Notes: generated from the sequence alone by a model not told the origin. Numbered from the stretch's first letter, positions 10,013 through 20,630 are shown. The stretch is 64,000 nucleotides of DNA from Azorinus chamasolen (GCA_963576725.1 OY755242.1:26161858-26225857), one strand, 5' to 3'. Translations and numbers: made by a program.

Positions 10013-10169
10013 CACATTCCCTCCTAGTGACTAATTTTGGCGCCTCTGTAAAAGTAACATTTTCAAACTATTGTGATAAATAGAGTATTTACTCTATAGG
10101 AGCTAATGCTCCTTTTCGGTTGATTAATTCAAAGAGGTTGGGTCTGAAATAAGTCTAGAAGGGAATGAG
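10013..10169. mobile_element. Family D MITE with arm deleted at palindrome centre
   Basis: TTAA at 10009-10012 and 10170-10173. The left arm reads ATAAATAGAGTATTTACTC, then TATAGGAGC jumps to TAATGCTCCTTTTCGG of the outer right flank. The lost segment begins at the hairpin centre and has AATGCTC microhomology. Confidence 0.65.
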
Positions 10170-10212
10170 TTAAGTTGATGAACCCGACTGCGTAGACCTT
10201 GACTAACCATTG

Positions 10213-10357
10213 ATCCAGATCTGGGTCCAAGATTATAAAACTTCTGTGTCTGAGTCTGAGATCATTCTCAAGTATCTGATTGGTTAGCAAGCTCAGAATC
10301 TGACCAATCAGATGCCTGAGAACGATCTCTGACTCAAGCAAAATGTTTTATAACCTA
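10213..10357. mobile_element. Family I variant hairpin element
   Basis: CTGGGTCCAAGATTATAAAAC at the left pairs with GTTTTATAACCTAG at the right; inner arms GAGTCTGAGATCATTCTCAAG and a decayed complement. Ends at a run of 13 G (10358-10370). Confidence 0.55.
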
Positions 10358-10492
10358 GGGGGGGGGGGGGCTGGTCTTTGTCTAATTACGGAGAAACATT
10401 TTCTCATTGTTAAAAGTTCGAGGTAGACAACACCCCGCGCTGTAATGGGGTTTCGATCATGAGCTCTTTGCGTGCTAAGTATTTGTCATCAG

Positions 10493-10882
10493 TAACAATT
10501 GGCATCTTCAACAACTGACGTCTGCAACAACGGCGTCTTCTTTAATTGACAGCTTCAACAACTGACGTCTGCAACAACTGACGTCTTCTACAATTGACAG
10601 CTTCAACAACTGACGCCTGCAACAACTGACGTCTTCTACAATTGACATCTGCAACAACTGACGTCTGCAACAATTGACGTCTTCAACAGCTGACGTCTGC
10701 TACAATTGACGTCTGCAACAATTGACATCTGCAACAATTGGCATGTGCAACATTTGACGTCTGCAACAACTGACGTCTGCTACAATTCACGACTGCAACA
10801 ATTGACCTCTACAACAACTGACGTCTGCAACAATTAACGTCTGCAGCAACTGACGTCTGCTAAAATTGACCTCTGCTACAGT
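10493..10882 (+). repeat. 16-bp minisatellite, about 24 copies
   Basis: Unit close to GACGTCTGCAACAATT with variants (CTTC for CTGC, AACTG for AATTG). Spacing of successive units is 16 bp (e.g. starts at 10561, 10577, 10593). Confidence 0.9.
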
Positions 10883-10929
10883 TATCAAAATTTATCATTA
10901 TTCTATATCTCAGCAAACATACATTCATA

Positions 10930-11133
10930 CAGTAAAACCTCTCTATAACGGCCAATAAATCACATCAAGTATTTTGTGTTAAAGGCAGGTGACTGCTTAA
11001 AGCAAGGTGAAAGTAAAACAGAACACTCCTATAGGAGCGTTCTGTTTTACTTTCACCTTGCTTTAAGCAGTTACCTGTCCTAAATACCAACTAATTAACA
11101 CGATTTAGTGGCCGTTATAGAGAGGTTTTACTG
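10930..11133. mobile_element. Family A MITE, complete
   Basis: TA flanks at 10928-10929 and 11134-11135. 204 bp, near-perfect inner stem across ACTCCTATAGGAGC. Opposite orientation of the asymmetric flanks relative to the copy at 5339. Confidence 0.85.
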
Positions 11134-11469
11134 TAGCAACAAGCAGTTTTGATCCTGATGAGACGATGGTTTACTCGGTATTTCATACGAGTACAAGCTA
11201 CATGTACATGTATATGCAAACGTTGTTAGAATGTCGCCCTCGGCTGACAAAGAGTTCAAATACTTTATTGTGTTTCATAAAGTCACATCTAAAATTTAAA
11301 ATGCTATTAATAATTATCATATGCTTAACATATATTATCTTCTAACGGAAATATGCAAGCCGATATATAATTGTACCCTGATTCAGTCATTAGAATTTAA
11401 ATAAGAAATTTAATTCAGAATTTTATAATTACCATGCAATAGTAATCAAGAACATCCAAAATAACTCTA

Positions 11470-11638
11470 ATGATGGGGTTTTAAGACATGTGGTAGTTTA
11501 ATGCAAGACTGGGGTTATACAGAAAGCTCCTCTCGGAGGAGCTTTCTGCATTACTTTCGTCCTGCATTAAGTAACCACTTGATCTTAATGACCTTTATAT
11601 TTATTCATTATATAGCTCCCTATAGGCAGATTCTATTG
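11470..11638. mobile_element. B/C-like TA-type MITE, decayed ends
   Basis: Inner stem GTGGTAGTTTAATGCAAGAC..AGAAAGCTCCTC and GAGGAGCTTTCTGCATTAC; outer ends are worn (right end GCAGATTCTATTGTA). Confidence 0.55.
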
Positions 11639-11682
11639 TACGTATGAGCTGGGGCAAATGAAAACGTACAGTCCGGGCTTTG

Positions 11683-11752
11683 CACACAGAAAGGACCCTA
11701 CCCAAAACAGATACATTGCACACAGAGAAGACCCTACCCAAAACAGATACAC
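11683..11752 (+). repeat. Short tandem duplication (about 37 bp, two copies)
   Basis: CACACAGA(A/G)AGGACCCTACCC and ACCCAAAACAGATACA occur twice in succession. Confidence 0.7.
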
Positions 11753-11877
11753 CGTGGATTCTGTAGGTTTTAACTGTTTATAAAACTTCAAAATTAGCTT
11801 TAGTTGCGTCGCTGTCACGTCTAATGTCAGCAAGATCTCTTTAAAACCAGCACTCGAAAGACGTCCAATTCTATGTA

Positions 11878-12078
11878 CAATAGAATCTATCAAAAGCGAC
11901 CACTTAAGGAATAGATACTGGCGTATTTTAAAGTAGGTGGTATCTTAATACATGAAGAAAGTTGCAGAAATCTCCAATAGGAGTTTTCTACACCCACTTC
12001 GTCCTGTATTAAGTTACCAATTGTCGCTATGATGCAATGTTAAAGCTCTCTTTGTGGTCGCATTAGATATGTTTACTG
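11878..12078. mobile_element. Family B MITE, diverged
   Basis: Left end CAATAGAATCTATCAAAAGC followed by GACCACTTAAG; right end GTGGTCGCATTAGATATG..TTTACTG. Inner stem intact around CTCCAATAGGAG. Confidence 0.6.
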
Positions 12079-12084
12079 TATTTA

Positions 12085-13186
12085 ATGAAGGCGGTAGCTT
12101 AATGCAATATAATTGGATGCTTAGTGTATGACGAAAGCAGTGCAAAAGCTCATTTGGGAATTCTTCATAAATTCTGCATCAGCTACAAATAGAGGCCCGT
12201 TTGTTTACGAGCGCGTCTGTTTTTCGAACAAAACAATACGAGCTATTTTCTTAACTCTGGCGTCCACGTTGTCGTCGTCGTCGTTGTCGTGTGGGAACTT
12301 TAACGTTGGTTATTACTTCTTTAATATTCATGTAAATCTTATGAAATTCCACATACTTGTTCGCCGTCACAAGTGCTACAGTCGATCAGACGAGCGTTGG
12401 CATTCGCATGCGGTGCTCTTATCTACATTAAGCGGTCATTTCCATCGAAAGGCCACCCAGGATTGTGCACTAGATGGTCGCTTTAAAGGGGTCTATTATA
12501 TTATACTTTAGAACACTGACAGGGCTTTGAGGACAAGGACTCTCGGCTTCAAATACCTGCTGCCATCTATAAATTACATATTCAATTTACCATTCGAGTG
12601 TTGACATACGCTCTTGTCTCCATTGTGCCAAATACAGATTGTAATATTTAAATCTCACCGACAATGACTCGGTAAATAATAGGCAGATAAAGCGATATAA
12701 ACCCGTTTAGTGCGAGCACTTCTTTTCACGCGTTTCTGTGTCCTAAATGTGGTGACTTCTTATTCTTCTTCTGTTGTTCATATAACGGGCGTTACAGATA
12801 ATGCGATTTTAATGAAATGGTAGATTAATGAGTGTTTAATCAATCATGAGGTATTTTGTAAAACGTTGTGACAGGGGGTATTTTGGGGGCGTGTACCCTG
12901 TTCTCTTGTAAAAATGGGGCAACTAACATGCTCGTGTAATAAAAATGCATGTCGTATCCATGTCCCCTTTGTGAGTGAGATATATATAAATGTACTTTGG
13001 TTGGCATGACGACGTCGCATTCTGCCTTGTCATTGTCATCTGCCTTGTCATCCTGTTCTACAGTACATATATCCTTTCCACTCTATAGAATTATTAGTTG
13101 GAAATGGATCTGTTGCCAGGAACTATATTGTATATACATGTATATGCCATTTGCCTTTCAGTCATTGAATTAGGACTATGACCTCA
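12085..13186. other. Intergenic DNA, no gene supported
   Basis: Contains TA-type end fragments (GCGGTCATTT near 12430, GGTCGCTTTAAAGG near 12476) and a GTCGTC tract near 12270. A 127-codon frame at 12128-12511 has no family features and overlaps these fragments. Confidence 0.35.
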
Positions 13187-13189
13187 CTG

Positions 13190-13265
13190 AGTCTGACTCT
13201 CTCTCTCTCTTTCTTTCTCTCTCTCTCTTTATCTCTCTCTCTCTCTCTCTTTCAATCTCCCTCTT
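13190..13265 (+). repeat. CT microsatellite
   Basis: Imperfect (CT)n tract, about 75 bp, with TTTC interruptions. Confidence 0.9.
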
Positions 13266-13679
13266 CTTCTCAGGCCCCCTTCTTCTTATTTTTGTCAATG
13301 GCTAGATTCCAGTTTCGATACCGCATAGTGGCTTTGGAATTTTTGTCCTTTAATTTATTTAAAGAAGACAACGATATTTAAGCAAATTATGGATTTCATC
13401 AGAAAGGTGTTTACGCGTAGACAAAAACTGTTGCTCCAATAAACCTTATCCCGCTGAAACTTGAAGTCAGCTCAAACTTCTGTTTTCTGATTTTAGGATT
13501 TTCTGGTTTTCTCAGTTGTATTTAAAACATTGTACTTAGACTTTGTACTTCAACCAGAGTTGATCCTGACAAGACACTGATTCAAGGCGACATCTCATCT
13601 GGATCCAATCTTTTGGCAAGTCAAGTCACGATCAACGGGTATAATTCTTCTTATGCTAGTAGCATACATATCTACATTT
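13266..13679. other. Intergenic DNA with one G hairpin remnant
   Basis: GTTGATCCTGACAAGACACTG..CATCTCATCTGGATCCAATC at 13558-13615 is a decayed G core. Nothing coding. Confidence 0.4.
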
Positions 13680-13747
13680 GCAAATAGTGTAGACCCATAT
13701 AAGACAGTTCCTAGAGGGAATGTCTTATATGGGTCTACACTATTTGC
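13680..13747. mobile_element. Near-perfect 68-bp hairpin (H-related core)
   Basis: Arms GCAAATAGTGTAGACCC..CAGTTCC and complement around CTAG. Related to the H/E inner stem, with AGATGAGAC replaced by ATATAAGAC on both arms, showing the two arms changed together. Confidence 0.7.
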
Positions 13748-13800
13748 CATGATAATCAGTGGCTACATTTCATCTATAAGTACGGCGATTCATCTAATTA

Positions 13801-13985
13801 CAGTAAACCCCCTCTAATGCGACCACTTAATGAACAAACATGACGTCTTCATAAGCAGGTGGTTGCTTAATGCAGGACGAAAGTTATGCCGAAAGCTCGA
13901 ATAGGAGCTTTCTGCATAACTTTCATCCTGCATTAAGCTACCACCTGCCTTTGCCATTGGTGGTCGCATTAGAGGAGTTTTACTG
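13801..13985. mobile_element. Family B MITE, complete
   Basis: TA flanks at 13799-13800 and 13986-13987. Ends CAGTAAACCCCCTCTAATGC and GCATTAGAGGAGTTTTACTG. Inner stem GCAGGTGGTTGCTTAATGCAGG; one core is TCGAATAGGAGC. Confidence 0.85.
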
Positions 13986-14291
13986 TATTGTTTATAATGG
14001 ATGAACAGTCACCATAAGAAGGGTTAAGATTAAACTGTCGGAGTCATTCATTTCAAATTACCATTTAGTAGTTATGATGATGATTTCACTTGGCTTTTGT
14101 CCTATTCACGTCTCTCAGGTGCCACGATATTGTGTGTGTATTCGGCTCTTTGATAGTCCAATTCTATTTTGTTATCACAAAATATAAGAAAACAAACTTT
14201 TATACAACATTGTATGACTGTCTACGTGTCTAAAACGAAACAGAACATACTATTTACTTTCCTGGGGAAAGACAAACAGTAACTTGATTAA

Positions 14292-14497
14292 TCCGTTCGC
14301 TGCCAATGCCGGATCTGTGATTACCTATGCAAATAGTTTGGATCCAGATGAGACGCCGAGTAACTCGGCGTCTCATCAGGATCCAAACTGTTTGTTGCTA
14401 ATACTATTTTTTGAAACAAAAATGAAGAAAATCAAAAATATGAAAATTTGTAGCAGACGACAAAGTTAGCAGACGACAGTATTTGGCAGCAAAAGGG
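14292..14497. mobile_element. Family G MITE, complete
   Basis: TTAA at 14288-14291 and 14498-14501. Left end TCCGTTCGCTGCCAATGCCGG, right end TTTGGCAGCAAAAGGG. Perfect inner hairpin TTTGGATCC(A/T)GATGAGACGC and complement. The right flank carries GCAGACGACAAAGTTAGCAG, a family marker. Confidence 0.85.
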
Positions 14498-14663
14498 TTA
14501 AAATCTGAGTAAAAAGGATTTATATCTTTAACGTGTGGGGAACATAATTGCTTGTCTTTAAGACTCGTATTGATGCTAGTTTGTTCGTCCGGTTTAGAAG
14601 GTTCTTATTGTACTGTTATTCATGTGAATTAAAATTGAAAGGGACCAGTGATAGGGACAGACT

Positions 14664-14905
14664 ACAGGTAAACCCCTCTGAACCAGACTTCTGAGCAAAG
14701 AAGAATTTAGATCTGTTTAGGTAGGTGACTACTTTATACAGGGTCAAAGTGGTGCAGAAAGCTCCTTTCTGTTTGACTTTCATCCTACCTTTCAGGGTCA
14801 AAGTGGTGCAGAAATCCCCTTTCTGTTTGACTTACACCCTACCTTAAGCTGCCATCTGTCTTAAAAGGCCAGTACCAATATCGATTTGTATACCTGGTTT
14901 AGACA
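14664..14905. mobile_element. Family C MITE with internal tandem duplication
   Basis: Left end CAGGTAAACCCCTCTGAACC. The segment AGGGTCAAAGTGGTGCAGAAA..CCTTTCTGTTTGACTT occurs twice in tandem (about 14739 and 14793). The right end is decayed. Confidence 0.6.
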
Positions 14906-15099
14906 TTTCCCATTGATATGCGGTGTAAAACTTTTAATAATGATCAAAGGCTCGTGTAAATGCTTTTGACATTTTAATACGTTTCTTTAAAATGATAGCA
15001 TAGATATAAAATAAGATATTATAAGAATGAACTCTTTAAACCCAAAGTAACGTATGCTTTAGTTCTAAAGTTACAATTGTTGATCAATTTCTTTTCAGA

Positions 15100-15290
15100 A
15101 AACAGTGTCAGAGTATCAAACAGTGCCATGGTGTCAAACAGTGTCAGGGTGTCAAACAGTTTGTATCCTGATGAGTGGATGACTTGCTCGGCGTCTCATA
15201 AACATCCAAATTGTTTGCAAATATGTCAGGCTTTAGTAAACGGTTGGATCCTGATGAAACAAATTGTCCTTAATGGCGAAAGATTAAAAC
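15100..15290. mobile_element. Family G variant with triplicated 19-bp unit
   Basis: GTGTCA..AAACAGT is repeated three times before TTTGTATCCTGATGAG, then CGGCGTCTCATAAACATCC. Ends TGGCGAAAGATTAA. Confidence 0.5.
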
Positions 15291-15339
15291 CCGTCGGTTG
15301 TCAGTGAATGTGAGCTCCAAAGTACAATGAGCGAGACTT

Positions 15340-15535
15340 CAATCAGAGTCACCAGTGTAATCTTTCACTCCATAAAAACAATTTTCACGCATTTGTTTAC
15401 AGTTTAGGCCAAGTAGCTTCTATAGGAGCAACACGACCAACATGTCCAATCTCTAGGTACATGCAACTTTATAAAACATCAGTAGATGAATATTCATTAA
15501 GCGACAGATTCTTGCATAATTACTCATGAGGTAAA
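15340..15535. mobile_element. F/E-like MITE, decayed
   Basis: ATCTTTCACTCCATAAAAAC, AATTTTCACGCATTTG, GCTTCTATAGGAGC and, at the right, TGAATATTCATTAAG..GAGGTAAAAGGG are family traces. Confidence 0.4.
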
Positions 15536-15609
15536 AGGGTTTACACTCAGAAAATCGCCTGACCGAATGGTTTCGTCCATATGACAGACTCGGCGCAGAT
15601 CAAAACTGC

Positions 15610-16430
15610 TTATTATACTGCAAAGTAAAATCCTCGATTTTGATTGGTCAATTTGCCATGTATAAAAGACGTGTATCCCTCTAAATTCTGATGTATATAC
15701 GGAGTCATGAGCAACAATGGAATTTCCCCCGTCGAGGGCCTCGCTTCATTGCTACAATAAAATAAAAATGGCCGACCAGCTTAACTTCGTCGATTCGATC
15801 CAAACAACCGCTCTCAAACGAAATAACAAGAGTTTGGGGCGGAACAAAGTTATCCATTGAGAAACAGTTTTGTTATAGTTGTTGTATAACAATGCAAATG
15901 AACCCGATACGTGGCGAAGGTCTTATTCTGCTCTGATGCTGAAAATGTTGTCAAAGTGCTTGTGCAAGTACTGATTAGGCCCTGAACCCCCACTTTTACA
16001 AACACAATCCACACCCAATTCGATTCAGATTTTATTTATGCACATGCACAATAAACGTACCTGTAAATTGCAGTATAGCCGCTCCTTCCAACGCCCATTT
16101 TTGAATATTATAAAACCGTCACTTTGACGTCATCCAAATGACGTCGGAATAGCGCCAATCACTCTATAAAGTTTAACTGTTCTCATGCTGAAAAATAGTG
16201 TTTGCTTAACCGCTGATATGCTGGAAGTTTTACTAACGTCTGATTCTTTCAATCTTTTGAGAAACTAATGCACTTTGAAGACCCCTTTCTATCCACAAAA
16301 TGAGCTGGCTATTATACATATATTATAAGCCCTTACCTTAATGTATGAGGCCCCTGAGGGGAAGCAAAACGACGCCTAAATTAACAACGCTAATTAACTG
16401 CTACAAATATTAAACTTTGCAGTATAATAA
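15610..16430. mobile_element. 821-bp element with 17-bp terminal inverted repeats
   Basis: TTATTATACTGCAAAGT at 15610-15626 is exactly inverted at 16414-16430. No reading frame of note inside; contains TGACGTCATCCAAATGACGTC at about 16128. Target duplication is not clear, so class is unknown. Confidence 0.55.
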
Positions 16431-16434
16431 AATC

Positions 16435-16580
16435 GTTATACAGATCATTGGCGGGATAACTGATTTTTCATTCCCTGCTGAGGAAAATACATGTAGCCCT
16501 CGCCTAACGGCTCGGGCAACATGAATTTCCTCAGCAGGAAACAAAAAGTCAGATACCCCGCCAATGATCTGTATAACTAA
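16435..16580. mobile_element. Palindromic element abutting the preceding one
   Basis: GTTATACAGATCATTGGCGG at 16435 is inverted at the right (CCGCCAATGATCTGTATAAC). An inner palindrome GCCCTCGCCTAACGGC..GGGC lies between. Type unknown. Confidence 0.6.
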
Positions 16581-17069
16581 TAATGTTTACCCGTAATACA
16601 ATACATCTCTGTGGGAACTTATAGTTCCAAGATCATATTATTTTCACCTGATAAATCTGTATTCATATTTGTCTCAACTGAGAATGCTCTTCTAGTAACC
16701 AATCACAAATTCCTCAGATGCTGAGACGAATATGATCGATGCCCGTTTTTTTCAAGTGACATGAAATCACATTCTTCATAATTATGGCGATCTTTTAAGA
16801 AGGCCTGAGAAGAATATGATCTTTGGAGAGTGAGGCTCTACGGATGATGCAGTGTATATGTACAATAAAACCTATCCACAATTATTAATCAAAATAAGTA
16901 TATTTCTAACTCTTAACCCTTTATTTGATTAATATAAACATATTTTATTTCATTTTTCATTTGATGAAAAAGGGTCGGGTTACAAGTTCGACAAACATTA
17001 GTAACGACCTTCCCGCATACAACTTTCTACAATACATGTGTCACATGAAACAGAAACACTGTATCAAAC
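16581..17069. other. Intergenic DNA, nothing recognised
   Basis: AT-rich; short inverted traces near 16614-16820 (AAGATCATATT.. and AATATGATCTTTGG) may mark a decayed element. Confidence 0.35.
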
Positions 17070-17071
17070 TA

Positions 17072-17281
17072 CAGTAAAACCTCTCTATAACGACCACTAA
17101 ATTGTGTTAATCAGTTGGTATATCAGAGCAGGTGCCATGGCTGCTTAAAGCAAGGTGAAAGTAAAACAGAACGCTCCTATAGGAGCGTTCTGTTTTACTT
17201 TCACCTTGCTTTAAGCAACTACCTGCCTTTAACACAAACTACTTGATGTAATTTAGTGGCCGTTATAGAGAAGTTTTACTG
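17072..17281. mobile_element. Family A MITE, complete
   Basis: TA flanks at 17070-17071 and 17282-17283. 210 bp; inner stem perfect around GAACGCTCCTATAGGAGCG. Confidence 0.85.
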
Positions 17282-17283
17282 TA

Positions 17284-17525
17284 TCCTCAACCTTCTACCT
17301 GATATATATTCATGTATTAAGAAATAATGACATTAATGAACATATATTAGCTTTTTGAAATGGTGCATGAAAGCAGGATTGTCTACCATGGCCGAAACTG
17401 TATAACTATAGAACTTGTTCTATAAGTAAATAAGCAAATCGAGTAGATAATGATCAAACGGCGCCTGCAGAATCTTTCTGGTAAGAGTCTACTCTGTTTG
17501 AAAGGAGTGAGAAGTCATCTCTCTC
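17284..17525. mobile_element. Family F MITE, diverged
   Basis: Directly follows family A. GATATATATTCATGTA..AAGAAATAATGACATT, ATGGCCGAAACTGTATAA and AGAGTCTACTCTGTTTGAAAGG are F segments. Confidence 0.45.
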
Positions 17526-17583
17526 AGTTAACGGATTACTGTAAATATACTTCTCCTGTTGAAAGTATGAAATCTATACTTCA

Positions 17584-17812
17584 CCCTTTCCTCCATAGGC
17601 TATTTTTAGATTCAACCTCTTTGGATGCATCTACCGAAAAGGAGCATTAACTAGAGAAAAGGATTTTTTTTAGAATTTTGTAATTTGTAATATGAAACCA
17701 TAATAATAAATAGAGCATTTGCTCCTATAAGAGCAAATGCTCTATTTATCACAATGGTTTCAACAGGTGACTTTTACAGAGGTGTAGAAAGGCGTATTTA
17801 TGGAGAACAGGG
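17584..17812. mobile_element. Family D MITE, complete
   Basis: TTCA at 17580-17583, TTAA at 17813-17816. Starts CCCTTTCCTCCATAGGC; hairpin AAATAGAGCATTTGCTCC with one mismatch. The right flank GGCGTATTTATGGAGAACAGGG resembles family F ends. Confidence 0.75.
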
Positions 17813-17954
17813 TTAAATTGACTCCATGTCTTGCAGATACTAGTATGTAAATGTATTAATGTTTTTAAATTACCCGAAGTCCGTGTAAATATACGTCCAA
17901 CCTCTCGCAAATTACGAATATGTGACCCGAAGTAAAATTATATGAATAAACAAC

Positions 17955-18150
17955 TAAGGCTGGATAAATGGACGATTTATTCATAAAAACTTGCAACAAT
18001 ACATTCATAAAACACATTTGACCATTATTTATAAAATACCTGAGACATTTATTCATAAAATTCATGTGGTAATTATTCATAAACAACGTGTGATAATTTA
18101 ATAAAATAGATCTACCTGTGATAAGTATGCATAAAACACATATGATAATA
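17955..18150 (-). repeat. Degenerate minisatellite, about 24-27 bp unit
   Basis: TTATTCATAAAA-type units recur at about 17980, 18002, 18025, 18051, 18077, 18097 and 18128, separated by ACATGTGATAAT-like spacers. Confidence 0.65.
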
Positions 18151-18214
18151 GATAAATGCACACCATTATAGAATACAAGTTAAATCATCGTCTCTATTTT
18201 AACCATTTAACTAA

Positions 18215-18424
18215 CCCTTACTGTTCGGGACACAAGTCAAGTTACTTATGTCCGTTGCAAACAGTGCAAACCCAGATTAGAGGGCTCCTAGAAGAATCCT
18301 CCCATCAGGGTATGCACTATTTGTCATATAACAATTTTGTTTAGAAAAATCCTTAAATATTCACCATAAGCTTGGTCTGTTTGATTTTTAGAATAGTCCA
18401 TTTGAAAAGTGAGCGTTGTAAAGG
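18215..18424. mobile_element. Family L MITE
   Basis: Starts CCCTTACTGTTCGGGACAC and contains GTTGCAAACAGTGCAAACCC..GGGCTCCTAG and TCAGGGTATGCACTATTTGTC. Ends AAAAGTGAGCGTTGTAAAGG before TTAA (18425-18428). A relative lies at 58845. Confidence 0.6.
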
Positions 18425-18439
18425 TTAAGTAAACCTGTA

Positions 18440-18566
18440 ATTCTTTCGCTGCCAATGGCGAATATGTGGTTACACTGGAAAACAGTTTTGATCCAAATCA
18501 GCTTCAGAGTTACTGTTTGATTCTGTAATTAAGATTTTGAAACTTAAAGAGAAGAACACTTAACAA
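18440..18566. mobile_element. Family G MITE, truncated
   Basis: TCTTTCGCTGCCAATGGCG start and AAACAGTTTTGATCC; the rest has decayed. Confidence 0.45.
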
Positions 18567-18576
18567 TGAAAATTAA

Positions 18577-18790
18577 CCCTTTACTCGATAGAGAAACGTA
18601 TTTACGCAGATGTAATCAAAGTAGGACTATATCAGATGGCTTCTGTAGGAGTTGTTTGCCAGTGTCTACTCCGATTATACGGCTTAGGCCACGGCCAAAA
18701 CTATCTCGTTCATAATGCCAGTATAAGACTTCATTTAATTTATTTCCATAAAATAACTATTTCTTACATAAATGTTCATTAAGTAAAGGA
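18577..18790. mobile_element. Family F MITE
   Basis: TTAA 18573-18576 on the left and TTAA 18791-18794 on the right, the latter shared with the next element. Left end CCCTTTACTCGATAGAG, right end TTACATAAATGTTCATTAAG. Confidence 0.65.
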
Positions 18791-18794
18791 TTAA

Positions 18795-18985
18795 CTCTGT
18801 CGTCTGCTAACTTTGTCGTCTGCTACAAATTTTCATTCTTTTGATTTTCTTCATTTTTGTTTCAAAAACATAGTAACAGTTACAAACAGTTTGGATCCTG
18901 ATGAGACGCCGAGTTACTCGGCGTCTCTTCTGGATCCAAACTGTTTGCATAGGTAATCACATATCCGGCAATGGCAGCGAAAGGG
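18795..18985. mobile_element. Family G MITE, short left-end deletion
   Basis: Lies between shared TTAA 18791-18794 and TTAA 18986-18989. Perfect hairpin GATCC(T)GATGAGACGCCGAG. About 16 bp of the usual CCCTTTCGCTGCCAA left end are missing. Confidence 0.8.
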
Positions 18986-19072
18986 TTAATAGATTAGCTT
19001 CTGTTGGCAACGTTGATTTCTCATCCATTTCTTCTCCAAAATTAGAGTGTCAAATCCTGTAGATACGTTTAG

Positions 19073-19477
19073 CCCTTTACTCTATGAATATTCATGTAAG
19101 AAATAATAACAGCATGAATATTAATTAGATTAATTGTTGTAATAGCACATGGACACAGTGAGTTTGGGTCGTGGCAGAAAGTGTAGAATAATATCTATAT
19201 GATATAATAATCTAACAGAGCAGACCCTGGTCGAGAGCTCCTATAGGAGTAGTCTGGGTCCATGCTTATAAAAAATTTAGTTGAGTCTGAGTTCGTTCTC
19301 AAGCTTTTGATTGGTCAGATTTGAGCCTTTGGCTCAAATCTGACCAATCAAAAGCTTGAGAACTCAAATCTGACCAATCGAAAGCTTGAGAACGAACTCA
19401 CACTCAACTAAAAGCTTTATAAGCATGGATCCTGAGCTGGGTATACACTGTTTGCAAAGGCGAAGAAAGGAGTAATG
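19073..19477. mobile_element. Family F MITE interrupted by family I
   Basis: Left GCCCTTTACTCTATGAATATTC; right GTATACACTGTTTGCAAAGG..AGGAGTAATG. The hairpin right arm is split after TAGTCTG by a family I element. Confidence 0.7.
19257..19431. mobile_element. Family I hairpin element, nested in F
   Basis: Ends GGTCCATGCTTATAAA and TTTATAAGCATGGATC. Flanked by CTG on both sides (19254-19256 and 19432-19434). Inside, TCTGACCAATCAAAAGCTTG is present twice in one direction and once inverted. Confidence 0.75.
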
Positions 19478-19557
19478 TTAAAAGTTGTGAGCTATGAGGT
19501 ACAGTGCATACAAAGTTAAGTTACCAACCTCAAGGGGTTATTCTGAATTAGTCTATA

Positions 19558-19760
19558 TAGTAATACCCCTCTAATCCGGACGTTAAGTTGAGTATGAATA
19601 TCCGTCTTGTAGACAGGTGGCAGCTTAATGCACGGTGAAAGTCATGCAAAAAGCTCCTAGAGGAGTTTTTTGCATGACTTTCACCCTGCATTAAGCAGCC
19701 ACCTGTCTAAAGTATCTAATTGGCTATCGTCTAGAACTGCGGTATAGAGGGATTCTACTG
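19558..19760. mobile_element. Family C MITE, complete
   Basis: Ends TAGTAATACCCCTCTAATCC and GTATAGAGGGATTCTACTG. Inner stem GACAGGTGGCAGCTTAATGC..AAAGCTCC around TAGA, almost perfect. Confidence 0.75.
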
Positions 19761-19815
19761 TTTACATGAATAGTGATACCAATAAACAATAACACACATA
19801 TTAACAATACATGTA

Positions 19816-19967
19816 TAGTAAAACCTCTCTATAACGGCCACTAAATTGTGTTAATTAGTTGGTATTTAGGACAGGTGGCTGCTTAAAGCAAGGTGAAAGT
19901 AAAACAGAACGCTCATATAGGAAAATATTTGATGCAATTTAATGGCCGTTATAGAGAGGTTTTACTG
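19816..19967. mobile_element. Family A MITE, right stem arm deleted at the centre
   Basis: Left half normal to GAACGCTCATATAGG, then jumps to AAAATATTTGATGCAATTT of the right flank. Breakpoint at the palindrome centre. TIRs remain. Confidence 0.75.
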
Positions 19968-19978
19968 TATAATGATTC

Positions 19979-20182
19979 GGTACAACCTGTCCACAACGAC
20001 CACCAAAATAAGTCTAAGTCTGTTTTATTAAGACAGATGGTAGCTCTGTGCAGGACACATGCCATGCAGAAAACCCCTAGATGATCCTGCTTCATCACTT
20101 TCGTCCTACAGTAAGCAACCACCTGCTCTTAGATTCCGCCATATTTATTCATATATTGGTCGCTGTAGGATGGTCCCAATGT
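19979..20182. mobile_element. TA-type (B-like) MITE, diverged
   Basis: GTACAACCTGTCCACAACGACC at the left and GGTCGCTGTAGGATGG at the right; inner stem GACAGATGGTAGCTCTGTGC..AGCAACCACCTG. Confidence 0.5.
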
Positions 20183-20276
20183 AATTATTTACACGAATAG
20201 TGATAACAATAAACTAGGAAAAAATAACAAACATGTAAAACAATAATGATACTTCAATTAATTAATTCATTGCAAT

Positions 20277-20412
20277 TAAACCGGAATTCTAGTAGAGAGG
20301 AATTTAGATATCTTTAGGCAGGTGGCTGCTTCATGCTGTATTAAGCTGCCACCTGTCTAGAGCTATCGATATTAATACTAAATTTAATGACCGGTTTAGA
20401 GGGGTTTTACTG
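20277..20412. mobile_element. Family C MITE, left TIR and loop lost
   Basis: AAACCGGAATTCTAGTAGAG to GACCGGTTTAGAGGGGTTTTACTG. The stem closes early: GGCAGGTGGCTGCTT..AAGCTGCCACCTGTC. Confidence 0.7.
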
Positions 20413-20630
20413 TATATGTATAAACCAACATTAAATGTCTAGACTAATACAACCACTATTCAGAGATACAAAAGGTCACTTCCCTTTGGCTTACTGTCTG
20501 CATATGGATGTCCGCTTTTCATTATCAAACGTCGAAATGAATTTAAAACTTAAACACAGAAAAGATCCTACCGAGACCCAAAGTATTAGTAAAGGGAAAG
20601 AACAAAAGTTCGCCCGCAGCATGCAGTTAA

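Noticed and set aside
10930..11133. microRNA precursor
   Set aside because: Hairpins of this family could in principle be processed, but stem length and copy number fit MITEs, and no small RNA evidence can be read from the sequence.
12128..12511. 127-codon plus-strand frame
   Set aside because: No recognisable domain, poor composition, overlaps TA-type end fragments and a GTCGTC tract.
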